From positions 62,001 to 126,000 of the forward strand of contig NZ_JACHNX010000005.1 in NCBI RefSeq assembly GCF_014199595.1: DNA of 64,000 nt, written 5' to 3'. The position numbers were made by a program, and so were the translations under genes. The notes beneath the pieces were generated by a model. The model ran no database searches. It was not told the DNA's origin and worked only from the letters and a program-made list of their open reading frames with translations. This DNA comes from Sphingomonas yabuuchiae. Lineage in GTDB: Bacteria; Pseudomonadota; Alphaproteobacteria; Sphingomonadales; Sphingomonadaceae. Shown here in pieces: positions 1 through 8,392 of the stretch. Every line of letters starts with the position of its first letter. Positions within the stretch are counted from its first letter, which is position 1.

Positions 1-1035
1 CTTCTGCTGCACCTTGTCATTCGGGCCGACGACGAACAGCGTCGCATTGCCCTTCGGATCACGCGCGATCGCCTGTTGCGGGACCAGGAAGGCGCTGGTG
101 TCGATCGCCTGGGCAAAGCGGGCACGGACGAACATGCCGGGCAGCAGCAAGCCTTGCGGATTCGGGAAGCGCGCGCGCAGCGTCACGGTGCCGGTCTGCT
201 GGTCGACGACGGCTTCGGCGAACTCCACCCGGCCGGTCTGGCCGTAATCGGTGCCGTCCTCCAGCCGCAGCGTCACATTGGCACTGGCGGGGATCAGGCC
301 ATCGCGTGCCGACAGGCTGCGGCGCAGCGACAACAGGTCGGTCGCCGACTGCTGGATATCGACGAAGATCGGGTCGAGCCGCTGGATCTGTGCCAGCGGA
401 TCGGTCTGGCCCGCGCTGACCAGTGCGCCGACGGTGAACAGCGATCGGCCGATGCGTCCCGTAATGGGGGCGGGGACGGTGGTGAATTGCAGGTTCACGC
501 GCGCCGTCTCCAGCGCGGCACGGGTCTGCGCCACCTGCGCGGCGGCCTGGCGGGCGCTGGCCTGGGCGTTTGTATAGTCCTGCTTCGAGATCGCTTCGAT
601 CTGCGCCAGCGGGCGATAGCGTTCGGCGAGCGTCCGCGTCGCCTCGGCATTGGCCTGCGCGCTTTGCAGATTGGCGGCGGCCTGGTTGACCGAGGCGCGA
701 TACAGGCGGGGATCGATTTCGTAGAGCGGCTGGCCGCGCTTCACCAGCGTGCCTTCGGTGAAGAAGCGGCGGCGGATCACGCCGGTCACCTGGGGCCGCA
801 CGTCCGAGCTTTCAAAGGCGGTGGTACGCGCGGCGAGTTCGGTCACGATCGGCGCGTCGGTCGGCTGGACGGTCACGTAACCGACGGTCGGGGTCTGCTG
901 CTGTCCGCCGGCTCCGCCCTTTGCCTTGCCCTTGTCTCCGCCGCCACAGGCCGACAAACTGACCAGCGCGAGAGCCATGGCCGTCCCGGCAAGCGCCGGG
1001 CGACCGCGAAAACCTGCAAAGTTCAATTCGTTCAC
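1..1035 (-). CDS. RND efflux periplasmic adaptor (MFP/HlyD family) lipoprotein, 3' end outside window
   Basis: Periplasmic membrane-fusion subunit of an AcrAB/MexAB-type tripartite pump, linking an inner-membrane RND transporter to an outer-membrane channel. The 345 visible codons start at GTG 1035 with a basic N-region (FRGRP), a hydrophobic stretch and the lipobox LSAC followed by GGG, so a lipid-anchored protein is expected. After a Gln-rich linker come the lipoyl half-motif (RPQVTGVIRRRFFTEG, then VKRGQPLYEIDP), a coiled-coil hairpin rich in Ala/Gln, the second lipoyl half (APITGRIGRSLFTVGALV) and the beta-barrel. An internal ATG would remove the positive charges of the signal peptide, so GTG is preferred. 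The RND transporter gene should follow just left of base 1. Substrate cannot be read from the sequence. Confidence 0.9.
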   Translation of the reverse strand, partial: MNELNFAGFRGRPALAGTAMALALVSLSACGGGDKGKAKGGAGGQQQTPTVGYVTVQPTDAPIVTELAARTTAFESSDVRPQVTGVIRRRFFTEGTLVKRGQPLYEIDPRLYRASVNQAAANLQSAQANAEATRTLAERYRPLAQIEAISKQDYTNAQASARQAAAQVAQTRAALETARVNLQFTTVPAPITGRIGRSLFTVGALVSAGQTDPLAQIQRLDPIFVDIQQSATDLLSLRRSLSARDGLIPASANVTLRLEDGTDYGQTGRVEFAEAVVDQQTGTVTLRARFPNPQGLLLPGMFVRARFAQAIDTSAFLVPQQAIARDPKGNATLFVVGPNDKVQQK

Positions 1036-1242
1036 CTGCCTGAATTGTGCCGCGGAGCCGGCCCGCGCCTTAATGCGCGAGACGGCGGAACGTTGCTGAC
1101 CTGTGTCAAATTGCACGAACGGGGTTCGAAAAGGCAAGTGATCATGGCCTAAACCGTCCGTCTTAATTGTCGCAATTTGTCGCGGTGCGGCAAAAGCGCG
1201 GGCGGCGGGAGCCTTTGGGTTTCCGAAGCATTTTCAACGTAC

Positions 1243-1914
1243 ATGACCGATCGTGATGCCGATAAGCGCCTGGCCGCCGCCGCCGCGGTGGATGAGGTAT
1301 GCGACAATATGCTCGTCGGGCTGGGCACCGGGTCGACGGCCGCCCATGTCATCGCGCTGCTCGCCGAACGGGGCCTGACCATCGAGACGGTCGCTACCTC
1401 CCGGGCCAGCGCGGCGCTGGCCGAGCGATTGGGGCTGAAGGTCCGGCCATTCGACGCGGTGGCGCGGGTCCACCTGGCGATCGACGGTGCGGACGCCATC
1501 GACGCCGACTTGTCCGCCGTGAAGGGCGCTGGCGGGGCCATGCTGCGGGAAAAGATCGTCGCGGCCGCCGCCGACCGGATGATCGTCATTGCCGACGGCT
1601 CCAAGCGGGTCGAGCGTCTGCACGACACCAAGCTGCCGATCGAAATCCTGCCTTTCGCCCGCGCTTTTGCGGTGGAACGGCTTTCCGGGCTTTTTGAGCA
1701 GCTTGACGAACGAACCGGTTATCTGACCGACAATGGCAACATCGTGGTCGATGGCCATGGCTGGAACGATGCCGACCTGCCGGGGCTAGCAGAGGCGCTG
1801 GCGGCAATTCCGGGCGTCGTCGGGCACGGCCTGTTCCTATCCGAGATCGACGCCGCCTATATCGCCGACAATGGGGTCGTTACCCGGCTGGAACGGGGAC
1901 GGAACCCGCGCTAA
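1243..1914 (+). CDS. rpiA: ribose-5-phosphate isomerase A
   Basis: Interconverts ribose 5-phosphate and ribulose 5-phosphate in the non-oxidative pentose phosphate pathway, cytosolic. The 223-residue product has the RpiA phosphate loop GLGTGSTAAH, the DGADAID acid cluster and the KGAGGAMLREKIV segment that carries the catalytic glutamate and lysine region. ATG 1243 gives the usual family length (about 220-230); a longer upstream reading would add about 20 non-homologous residues. It lies 72 bp before transketolase and opens a run of same-strand sugar-phosphate genes, so co-expression is likely. Confidence 0.95.
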   Translation: MTDRDADKRLAAAAAVDEVCDNMLVGLGTGSTAAHVIALLAERGLTIETVATSRASAALAERLGLKVRPFDAVARVHLAIDGADAIDADLSAVKGAGGAMLREKIVAAAADRMIVIADGSKRVERLHDTKLPIEILPFARAFAVERLSGLFEQLDERTGYLTDNGNIVVDGHGWNDADLPGLAEALAAIPGVVGHGLFLSEIDAAYIADNGVVTRLERGRNPR

Positions 1915-1986
1915 GGCGACCCTGCATGGCAACCAGAGCGAGCGCGGAGGCGTTCGATCGCACATAAAGAGGATGAGGCCAGTTTC

Positions 1987-4074
1987 ATGACCGATGCCAC
2001 CACCACCGCCGTGGCCGACAGCCATCTCCACGAGGACGGGTCGATCGAGCGCCTGACCATCGACACCATCCGCACCCTGTCGATGGATGCGGTGCAGCAG
2101 GCCAATTCGGGCCACCCCGGCACGCCCATGGCGCTCGCCCCGGTCGGTCACACCATCTGGTCCAAGTTCCTCCGCTACGATCCCGCCCATGCCGATTGGC
2201 CCAACCGCGACCGCTTCGTGCTGTCGGTCGGCCACGCCTCGATGCTGCTCTACTCGCTGATCCACCTGGCGGGCATCGAAGAGATCGACGCGGACGGCAA
2301 CAAGTCGGGCAACCCTGCGCTGAGCCTGGAGGACCTGAAGGGCTTCCGCCAGCTGAACTCCAAGACGCCGGGCCACCCCGAATATCGCCACACCACCGGC
2401 GTCGAGACGACGACCGGTCCGCTGGGCGCGGGTTGCGGCAACTCGGTCGGCATGGCGATCGCCGAGCGCTGGCTGGCCGCGCATTTCAACCGCGAGGGTT
2501 TCCCTATCTTCGACCATGACGTCTATGTCGTGTGCGGCGATGGCGACATGATGGAGGGCGTCGCGTCCGAGGCCGCCTCGACCGCCGGACACCTCAAGCT
2601 GTCGAACCTGTGCTGGATCTACGACTCGAACCAGATTTCGATCGAGGGCGGCACCGACATCGCGTTCGACGAAGACGTCGCCAAGCGGTTCGAGGCCTAT
2701 GGCTGGAACGTCCTGCACGTCGACGACGCCAATGACGTCGGCGCACTGACCGCCGCGCTCGACAATTTTAAGGCGACGACCGACAAGCCGACCTTCATCG
2801 TCGTGAAGTCGGTCATCGGCTATGGCAGCCCCAAGGCGGGCAGCGAAAAGGCGCATGGCGAACCGCTGGGCGACGACGCGATCCGCGCCACCAAGAAGGC
2901 CTATGGCTGGCCCGAGGATGCCAAGTTCCTGGTGCCCGACGGCGTGCGCGAAGCCTTCCAGGGTGCCATCGAAGCGCGCGGCAAGCCGCTGCGCGACGAA
3001 TGGGTCGCGATGGTCAACAAGTATCGTGCCGAATATCCCGAGCTCGCCGCCGAGCTGGATGCGATGCTGGCGGACAAGCTGCCCGAGGGCTGGGATGCCG
3101 ATATCCCGGTGTTCGAGGCGGATGCCAAGGGCGTCGCCAGCCGCGACTCGGGCGGCAAGGTGCAGAACGCCATCGCCGCCAAGGTGCCGTGGCTGATCGG
3201 CGGCTCGGCCGACCTCGCGCCCTCGACCAAGACGCTGATCAAGGACGGCGGCTCGTTCCAGGCGGGCAGCTATGAAGGCCGCAACATGCACTTCGGCGTG
3301 CGTGAGCATTCGATGGGCGCGATCGTCGACGGCATGGCGCTGTCGCACCTGCGCTCTTACGGCGCGACCTTCCTGGTCTTCTCCGACTATATGCGCGCGC
3401 CGATCCGCCTCGCCGCGATCATGGAACTGGGCGCGACCTTCGTCTTCACGCACGACTCGATCGGCGTCGGCGAGGACGGCCCGACCCACCAGCCGATCGA
3501 GCATCTGGCGACGCTGCGCGCGATCCCCGGCCTCGACACCATCCGCCCCGGTGATGCGAACGAAGTGGCCGAGGCTTGGCGCTGCGCCGTCGAGTCGGCC
3601 AGTCACCCGACCGCGCTGATCTTCTCGCGTCAGGCGCTGCCGACGCTGGATCGGAGCAAGTACGCACCGGCCTCGGGCGTGAAGAAGGGCGGCTATGTCC
3701 TTGCGGATTGCGACGGCACACCCGACATCATCCTCATCGCAACGGGGTCGGAACTGTCGCTCGTGGCGGACGCCTATGAAACGTTGAAGGCCGAGGGCAT
3801 CAAGGTGCGCGTCGTCTCGCTGCCCAGCTGGTATCGTTTCGAACTGCAGGATGCGGCGTATAAGGACAGCGTGCTGCCGAAGACCGTCACCAAGCGTCTG
3901 GCGGTCGAGCAGGCCGGGTCGATCGGCTGGGACCGCTATGTCGGCTTCGACGGTCGCACGATCACCATGTCGACCTTCGGGGCCTCCGCGCCGCTCGCCA
4001 AGTTGCAGGACAAGTATGGCTTCACCCACGACAATGTCGTGAAGGTGGCCCGCGAAATGCTGGAGACCAAGTGA
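1987..4074 (+). CDS. tkt: transketolase
   Basis: Thiamine-diphosphate enzyme moving two-carbon units between ketose and aldose phosphates. The 695-residue length is normal. Visible landmarks are the N-terminal LSMDAVQQANSGHPGTPM segment, the ThDP/Mg motif starting GDGDMMEG around residue 184 and ending near DSNQISIEG, the catalytic glutamate region FGVREHSMGAI, and FVFTHDSIGVGEDGPTHQP of the pyrimidine domain. A purine-rich stretch (AAAGAGGATGAGG) lies about 10 bases before ATG 1987. Its TGA stop overlaps the ATG of the transaldolase gene by one base, indicating translational coupling. Confidence 0.97.
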   Translation: MTDATTTAVADSHLHEDGSIERLTIDTIRTLSMDAVQQANSGHPGTPMALAPVGHTIWSKFLRYDPAHADWPNRDRFVLSVGHASMLLYSLIHLAGIEEIDADGNKSGNPALSLEDLKGFRQLNSKTPGHPEYRHTTGVETTTGPLGAGCGNSVGMAIAERWLAAHFNREGFPIFDHDVYVVCGDGDMMEGVASEAASTAGHLKLSNLCWIYDSNQISIEGGTDIAFDEDVAKRFEAYGWNVLHVDDANDVGALTAALDNFKATTDKPTFIVVKSVIGYGSPKAGSEKAHGEPLGDDAIRATKKAYGWPEDAKFLVPDGVREAFQGAIEARGKPLRDEWVAMVNKYRAEYPELAAELDAMLADKLPEGWDADIPVFEADAKGVASRDSGGKVQNAIAAKVPWLIGGSADLAPSTKTLIKDGGSFQAGSYEGRNMHFGVREHSMGAIVDGMALSHLRSYGATFLVFSDYMRAPIRLAAIMELGATFVFTHDSIGVGEDGPTHQPIEHLATLRAIPGLDTIRPGDANEVAEAWRCAVESASHPTALIFSRQALPTLDRSKYAPASGVKKGGYVLADCDGTPDIILIATGSELSLVADAYETLKAEGIKVRVVSLPSWYRFELQDAAYKDSVLPKTVTKRLAVEQAGSIGWDRYVGFDGRTITMSTFGASAPLAKLQDKYGFTHDNVVKVAREMLETK

Positions 4075-5195
4075 TGAGCAAGCTGTCGGAACTGGGCGCC
4101 AAGGGCTGCGCCCCCTGGCTCGATTTCGTCGATCGCAAGTTCCTGGAGGCGAAGGGGCTGGAAAAGCTCGTCGCCGAGGACGGGCTGACCGGCGTCACCT
4201 CCAACCCGTCGATCTTCGAAAAGGCGATGGGGCATGGCGACGCCTATGACGCCACGCTCGCCGCCTTCGACAAGGAAAATCCCGGCGCGGCGACCATCGA
4301 CCGTTACGAGCATCTGGCGATCCAGGACATCAAGGCGGCGGCGGAAACGCTGAAGCCGGTCTATGACAAGCTCGATGCCAAGGACGGCTATGTCAGCCTG
4401 GAGGTGTCGCCCTATATCGCCGACGACACCGACGCGACCATCGCCGAGGCCGAAAAGCTGTGGCACGCGGTCGACCGTCCGAACCTGATGATCAAGATTC
4501 CGGGCACCGATGCGGGCGCCCCGGCGATCTCGGCAACCATCGCCAAGGGGATCAACGTCAATGTGACGCTGCTCTTCTCGCTCGACGCCTATATCAAGGT
4601 GGCCGAGGCTTATGCGGCGGGTCTGGAAGAGCGGGTGAAGGCCGGGCAGCCGATCGACCGGATCGCCAGCGTCGCCAGCTTCTTCATCAGCCGCATCGAC
4701 TCGGCGATCGACAAGAAGATCGACGAGCGCGTCGCCGCCGGTGATGCGGAAGCCGACGCGCTGAAGGCCGTGCGCGGCAAGGTCGCCATCGCCAACGCCA
4801 AGATGGCCTATCAATGGTATCTGGACTTCCTGAAGTCCGACCGCTGGCAGGCGCTGGCCGCCAAGGGCGCGCAGCCGCAGCGTCTACTCTGGGCGTCGAC
4901 GGGGACCAAGGACCCGTCCTTCCCCGACACGCTCTATATCGACACGCTGATCGGGCCGGACACGGTCAACACCATGCCGCCCAAGACCATGGACGCCTTC
5001 CGCGACCATGGCACGGTGGCCGAGACGCTGACCGCCGATATCGACGAAGCCAAGCATGTCCTGGCCGAGGCCGAGCGGCTGGGCCTGGACCTGAACGGCG
5101 TGACCGACACGCTGGTGGCCGAGGGGGTCGCCTCCTTCGTCACGGCGTTCGACGATCTGCTCGGCGCGATCGGGCAAAAGCAGCCGGCGGCCTGA
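4074..5195 (+). CDS. tal: transaldolase (mycobacterial/plant-type length)
   Basis: Transfers dihydroxyacetone units between sedoheptulose 7-phosphate and glyceraldehyde 3-phosphate. About 373 residues, matching the longer transaldolase subfamily found in mycobacteria and plants rather than the 317-residue E. coli TalB. Motifs: GVTSNPSIFEKAM near residue 42, the Schiff-base lysine in NLMIKIPGTDAG around residue 142, and SFFISRIDSAID. ATG 4074 shares one base with the tkt stop (TGATG); a GTG three bases upstream is less likely. A strong hairpin with a T-run follows the stop codon, so expression of downstream genes may be attenuated here. Confidence 0.95.
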   Translation: MSKLSELGAKGCAPWLDFVDRKFLEAKGLEKLVAEDGLTGVTSNPSIFEKAMGHGDAYDATLAAFDKENPGAATIDRYEHLAIQDIKAAAETLKPVYDKLDAKDGYVSLEVSPYIADDTDATIAEAEKLWHAVDRPNLMIKIPGTDAGAPAISATIAKGINVNVTLLFSLDAYIKVAEAYAAGLEERVKAGQPIDRIASVASFFISRIDSAIDKKIDERVAAGDAEADALKAVRGKVAIANAKMAYQWYLDFLKSDRWQALAAKGAQPQRLLWASTGTKDPSFPDTLYIDTLIGPDTVNTMPPKTMDAFRDHGTVAETLTADIDEAKHVLAEAERLGLDLNGVTDTLVAEGVASFVTAFDDLLGAIGQKQPAA

Positions 5196-5204
5196 GGCCC
5201 CGGC

Positions 5205-5237
5205 GGCCCCCTCCCCCAGCGGGGAGGGGGCCTTTTC
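5205..5237 (+). terminator. Rho-independent terminator after tal
   Basis: A 12-bp GC stem (GGCCCCCTCCCC / GGGGAGGGGGCC) with a four-base loop is followed by TTTTC. It lies ten bases after the tal stop and 31 bases before gnd, so it could end or attenuate the rpiA-tkt-tal transcript. Confidence 0.8.
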
Positions 5238-5267
5238 ATTTCTCATGTCAGTTAATGGAGTTCCCGC

Positions 5268-6251
5268 ATGAAGATCGGTCTGGTCGGCCTAGGCCGCATG
5301 GGTGGCAATATCGCACGCCGCCTGATGCAGGCTGGGCATCAGGTGGTGGCCTGGGATCGCAGCGACGAGGCGGTGCAGACGCTCGCCAAGGACGGCGCGG
5401 AGGCGGCCACCGGGCTGGCGGACATGGCGGCCAAGCTCGCCGATAAGGCGATCTGGTGGGTCATGCTGCCCGCTGGTGGCCCGACCGAGGACACGATCGC
5501 GGAGATCGCCAAGCTCGGCAAGGACGGCGACGTCATCATCGACGGCGGTAACAGCTTCTACAAGGACGACATTCGCCGCGCCAAGATGCTGGCCGAACAG
5601 GGCATCCATTATGTCGATGTCGGCACCTCGGGCGGCGTCTGGGGCCTGGAGCGCGGCTATTGCATGATGATCGGCGGCGATACGGAAACCGTCGACCATC
5701 TCGATCCGATCTTCGACGCGTTGGCACCGGGGCTGGGCGACATCGTCCGCACGCCGGGCCGTATCGCCGACAAGGTCGATCAGCGCGCCGAGAAGGGCTA
5801 TATCCATGCCGGGCCTGCGGGCGCGGGGCACTTCGTCAAGATGATCCACAACGGCATCGAATATGGCCTGATGCAGGCCTATGCCGAAGGCTTCGATATC
5901 CTGAAGTCGAAGAACAGCGACAAGCTGCCCGAGGACGAGCGCTTCGACCTGAACCTGACCGACATCGCCGAAGTGTGGCGTCGCGGCAGCGTGATCTCGT
6001 CCTGGCTGCTCGACCTAACCGCCATCGCGCTGGCCAAGGACGAGATGCTCGAGCAGTTCTCGGGCCATGTCGCCGATTCGGGCGAGGGCCAGTGGACGAT
6101 CGACGCGGCGATGGAGGAGAAGGTCCCGGCCAACGTCCTGACCGCCTCGCTCTTCGCGCGCTATCGCAGCCGGGTTGAGCATACCTATGGCGACAAGGTG
6201 CTGTCGGCGATGCGCTTCGGCTTTGGCGGCCACACCGAAATCCCGCAATGA
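5268..6251 (+). CDS. gnd: 6-phosphogluconate dehydrogenase, decarboxylating (short type)
   Basis: Oxidises 6-phosphogluconate to ribulose 5-phosphate with release of CO2. The 327-residue protein belongs to the short (about 300-330 residue) subfamily, not the 470-residue E. coli type. The N-terminal Rossmann motif [11 protein letters not shown] is at residues 4-14, [11 protein letters not shown] holds the substrate-binding segment, and [20 protein letters not shown] carries the catalytic lysine. Its stop overlaps the next gene by four bases (ATGA). Whether it prefers NAD or NADP is not evident from the sequence. Confidence 0.93.
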   Translation: MKIGLVGLGRMGGNIARRLMQAGHQVVAWDRSDEAVQTLAKDGAEAATGLADMAAKLADKAIWWVMLPAGGPTEDTIAEIAKLGKDGDVIIDGGNSFYKDDIRRAKMLAEQGIHYVDVGTSGGVWGLERGYCMMIGGDTETVDHLDPIFDALAPGLGDIVRTPGRIADKVDQRAEKGYIHAGPAGAGHFVKMIHNGIEYGLMQAYAEGFDILKSKNSDKLPEDERFDLNLTDIAEVWRRGSVISSWLLDLTAIALAKDEMLEQFSGHVADSGEGQWTIDAAMEEKVPANVLTASLFARYRSRVEHTYGDKVLSAMRFGFGGHTEIPQ

Positions 6252-7081
6252 GCGATCCGGTTTCGGGGCCGATCCGGCTTGTCGTGTCGGACGTCGACGG
6301 CACGCTCGTCGACCCCGACAAGACGCTGCGCGCCGCCACCATCGCCGCCGTCAAGCGGCTGGAGGCGGCGGGCGTCGGCTTCACCATCATCAGCGCCCGG
6401 CCGCGTTCGGGGCTGGGCTGGCTGGCGGATGAGCTGTCCATCGACGCGCCGATCGGGGCGTTCAACGGCGGGACCGTGTTCCGCCGCGACGGCTCGGTCG
6501 ATGCGCAATTCCGCGTGCCGGTCGATGTCGTGAACGCCGTGCTGGCGATGGCGGCGGACAACCCCGTCGCCATCTGGGTCTTCGCCGACGACCGCTGGTA
6601 CGCCAGCAGCGGTGAGGGCACCCATGTCGATCACGAGCGCAAGGCCTCCGCACAGGAGCCGGTGGTAACGCAGGACTTCGCCGCGCTGGTGGAAAAGGTC
6701 GACAAGATCACCTTGGTCAGCGACGATGCCAATCTGCTGCGCGGTCTGCACGACAAGGCGAATGCGGCGCATGGGGAAGCGGCGACCATCGCCCAGTCGC
6801 AAACCTATTATCTCGACGTGACCGCTTTGAAGGCCAACAAGGGCGACGGCGTGGCGACCCTGGCCAAGGCGTTCGGCGTCTCGCTGGAGGAAGTGGCGGT
6901 GCTGGGCGACCAGGCCAACGACCTTCCCATGCTGACACGCGCCGGGCTGCCGATCGTGATGGCGAATGCGCCGGACGCGGTTAGGGAACAGATCTCGGTA
7001 CACACCCGTTCCAATGCCGAGGATGGCGTAGCCTATGCCATCGACACGATCATCTTTCCCCGCATTGGAGTGCCCAAATGA
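6248..7081 (+). CDS. Cof-type HAD-superfamily sugar-phosphatase
   Basis: HAD-IIB (Cof/YidA-like) hydrolase of 277 residues. The nucleophile motif is [13 protein letters not shown] at residues 13-25, motif II is TIISARP, and motif III/IV is KGDGV...[12 protein letters not shown] near the C-terminus, with the large C2 cap between. Enzymes of this type dephosphorylate hexose or pentose phosphates, or cofactors, in the cytosol. It is joined by four-base overlaps to gnd upstream and to a second HAD gene downstream, so a role in sugar-phosphate overflow or repair is reasonable but inferred. The substrate cannot be named. Confidence 0.85.
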   Translation: MSDPVSGPIRLVVSDVDGTLVDPDKTLRAATIAAVKRLEAAGVGFTIISARPRSGLGWLADELSIDAPIGAFNGGTVFRRDGSVDAQFRVPVDVVNAVLAMAADNPVAIWVFADDRWYASSGEGTHVDHERKASAQEPVVTQDFAALVEKVDKITLVSDDANLLRGLHDKANAAHGEAATIAQSQTYYLDVTALKANKGDGVATLAKAFGVSLEEVAVLGDQANDLPMLTRAGLPIVMANAPDAVREQISVHTRSNAEDGVAYAIDTIIFPRIGVPK

Positions 7082-7824
7082 AGCAACTGGTTGCGTTCGA
7101 CCTCGACGGTACGCTGGCCGAAAGCAAGCAGCCCCTGGGCGAGCCGATGGGGGAGGCGCTGGCCGACCTGCTCGACGTCGCGCATGTCGCAGTGATCTCG
7201 GGCGGTGACTGGCCGCAATTCGACAAGCAGGTCGCCAGCCGCCTGCCCGAGCGTGCCGACCGCACCAAGCTGTGGCTGATGCCGACCACCGGCACCAAGC
7301 TCTACACCTATCAGGACGGCAGCTGGACCCCGGTCTATGCCGAGCTGTTCGACGATGCGACCAAGGCCAAGATCCTGGAGGCGTTCGACGCCTCGCTGGA
7401 GGCGACCGGCTTCGTGCCCGAGCAGACCTGGGGCGAGCGGATCGAGGATCGCGGCAGCCAGATCACCTTTTCCGCGCTCGGCCAGCAGGCGCCGATCGAC
7501 GCCAAGGAACATTGGGACCCCAAGTTCGAGAAGCGCAAGGTGATCCAGGCCGATCTCAAGCAGCGCCTGCCGGGTCTGTCGATCAACATGGGCGGCGCGA
7601 CCTCGATCGACATCACCCGCGAGGGTGTCGACAAAGCATACGGCCTGAAGAAGCTGCGCGACGCCAGCGGCATCCCGCTCGACGCGATGATGTTCATCGG
7701 CGACGCGATCTTCCCGGGCGGCAACGACTATCCCGCCAAGGAGCTGGGCCTCGACACGGTGCGCGTGCGCGATCCCGAAGAGACGCTGGCGGTCATCGCC
7801 GGGATCGTCGCCTGCCTGAAGTAA
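7078..7824 (+). CDS. HAD-IIB phosphomannomutase-like enzyme
   Basis: A 248-residue protein resembling the eukaryotic-type phosphomannomutase (PMM) branch of HAD-IIB enzymes. It begins with the DxDxT motif FDLDGTLAES and ends with GDAIFPGGNDYP, the motif shared with PMM, and has the substrate-contact region SINMGGATSIDITREGVDKAYG. PMM enzymes interconvert mannose 6-phosphate and mannose 1-phosphate for GDP-sugar synthesis. A plain sugar phosphatase is the alternative. It overlaps the preceding HAD gene by four bases and the haem oxygenase reading frame by up to 13 bases. Confidence 0.78.
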   Translation: MKQLVAFDLDGTLAESKQPLGEPMGEALADLLDVAHVAVISGGDWPQFDKQVASRLPERADRTKLWLMPTTGTKLYTYQDGSWTPVYAELFDDATKAKILEAFDASLEATGFVPEQTWGERIEDRGSQITFSALGQQAPIDAKEHWDPKFEKRKVIQADLKQRLPGLSINMGGATSIDITREGVDKAYGLKKLRDASGIPLDAMMFIGDAIFPGGNDYPAKELGLDTVRVRDPEETLAVIAGIVACLK

Positions 7825-8330
7825 GCGACAGCGCGTCCGGCGCCCTGCGGGCCCGCACGGGTCCGGCGCATGAGGCGGTGGATGCGGCTTATGGAGCCTA
7901 TCGGCTGGACGATCGGGAAAGCTATACGGCGTTCCTGATCGCCCATGCCCGCGCACTGCCCGCGGTCGAGGTCTGGCTGGAAGGGCGGAGCATCGCTTTT
8001 CCGTGGCGGTCGCGACGCGCGGCGCTGGCGGCGGATCTGGCCGCTCTCGGGCGAGAGATTCCCGAGCCCTTGCCGTTCGATCCGGCCGATGACGAGGCGG
8101 CGCGCTGGGGCGCGCTCTACGTGACCGAGGGCTCGCGACTGGGCGGCGTGATGCTGGCCCGGCAGGTGGGGGAGGGGCTTCCCCGCGCCTATCTGGAATC
8201 CGGTTTCGGGGCGGGGGAGTGGCGGGATTTTCGCCATGCGCTTGATGCTGCGGCTGGCGATGCAGCATGGGTCGACCGCGCTGTCGTGGCGGCTGAGCAA
8301 GTCTTTGGACTATATCGTAGGGCCGTTTAG
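7812..8330 (+). CDS. bphO: biliverdin-producing haem oxygenase (BphO-like), non-canonical start
   Basis: Opens haem to biliverdin, the chromophore of the bacteriophytochrome encoded convergently at 8393-10549. The frame encodes LRARTGPAHEAVDAAYG, where the His should be the proximal haem ligand, and YVTEGSRLGGVML, the glycine-rich distal helix typical of bacterial haem oxygenases. No ATG, GTG or TTG occurs in this frame close upstream of the histidine codon (7869); the first canonical start downstream, GTG 7878, would delete the ligand. CTG 7812, giving about 172 residues and overlapping the end of the preceding gene, is the best available start but is uncertain. Family identity is much surer than the start. 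Confidence 0.72.
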   Translation: MPEVSDSASGALRARTGPAHEAVDAAYGAYRLDDRESYTAFLIAHARALPAVEVWLEGRSIAFPWRSRRAALAADLAALGREIPEPLPFDPADDEAARWGALYVTEGSRLGGVMLARQVGEGLPRAYLESGFGAGEWRDFRHALDAAAGDAAWVDRAVVAAEQVFGLYRRAV

Positions 8331-8348
8331 AGCAGGGTGACATGCAAG

Positions 8349-8368
8349 CCCCCCCTCCAGGGGGGGCA
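8349..8368. terminator. GC hairpin between convergent bphO and bphP
   Basis: A perfect stem of seven pairs (GCCCCCC / GGGGGGC) with a six-base loop lies in the 62-bp gap between the convergent genes. No long T-run follows on either side, so it is a plausible bidirectional stop or a repeat remnant rather than a classic terminator. Confidence 0.5.
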
Positions 8369-8392
8369 TTTCAGGTCATCAGAGTCCAGCCC

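Noticed and set aside
1837..4029. 730-codon open frame antisense to transketolase
   Set aside because: It mirrors the third-base G/C bias of tkt, has very Arg/Asp/Gly/Val-rich composition without recognised motif, and lacks a ribosome-binding site. Similar long antisense frames (for example 19900-21666 and 24.0-24.9 kb) are treated the same way.
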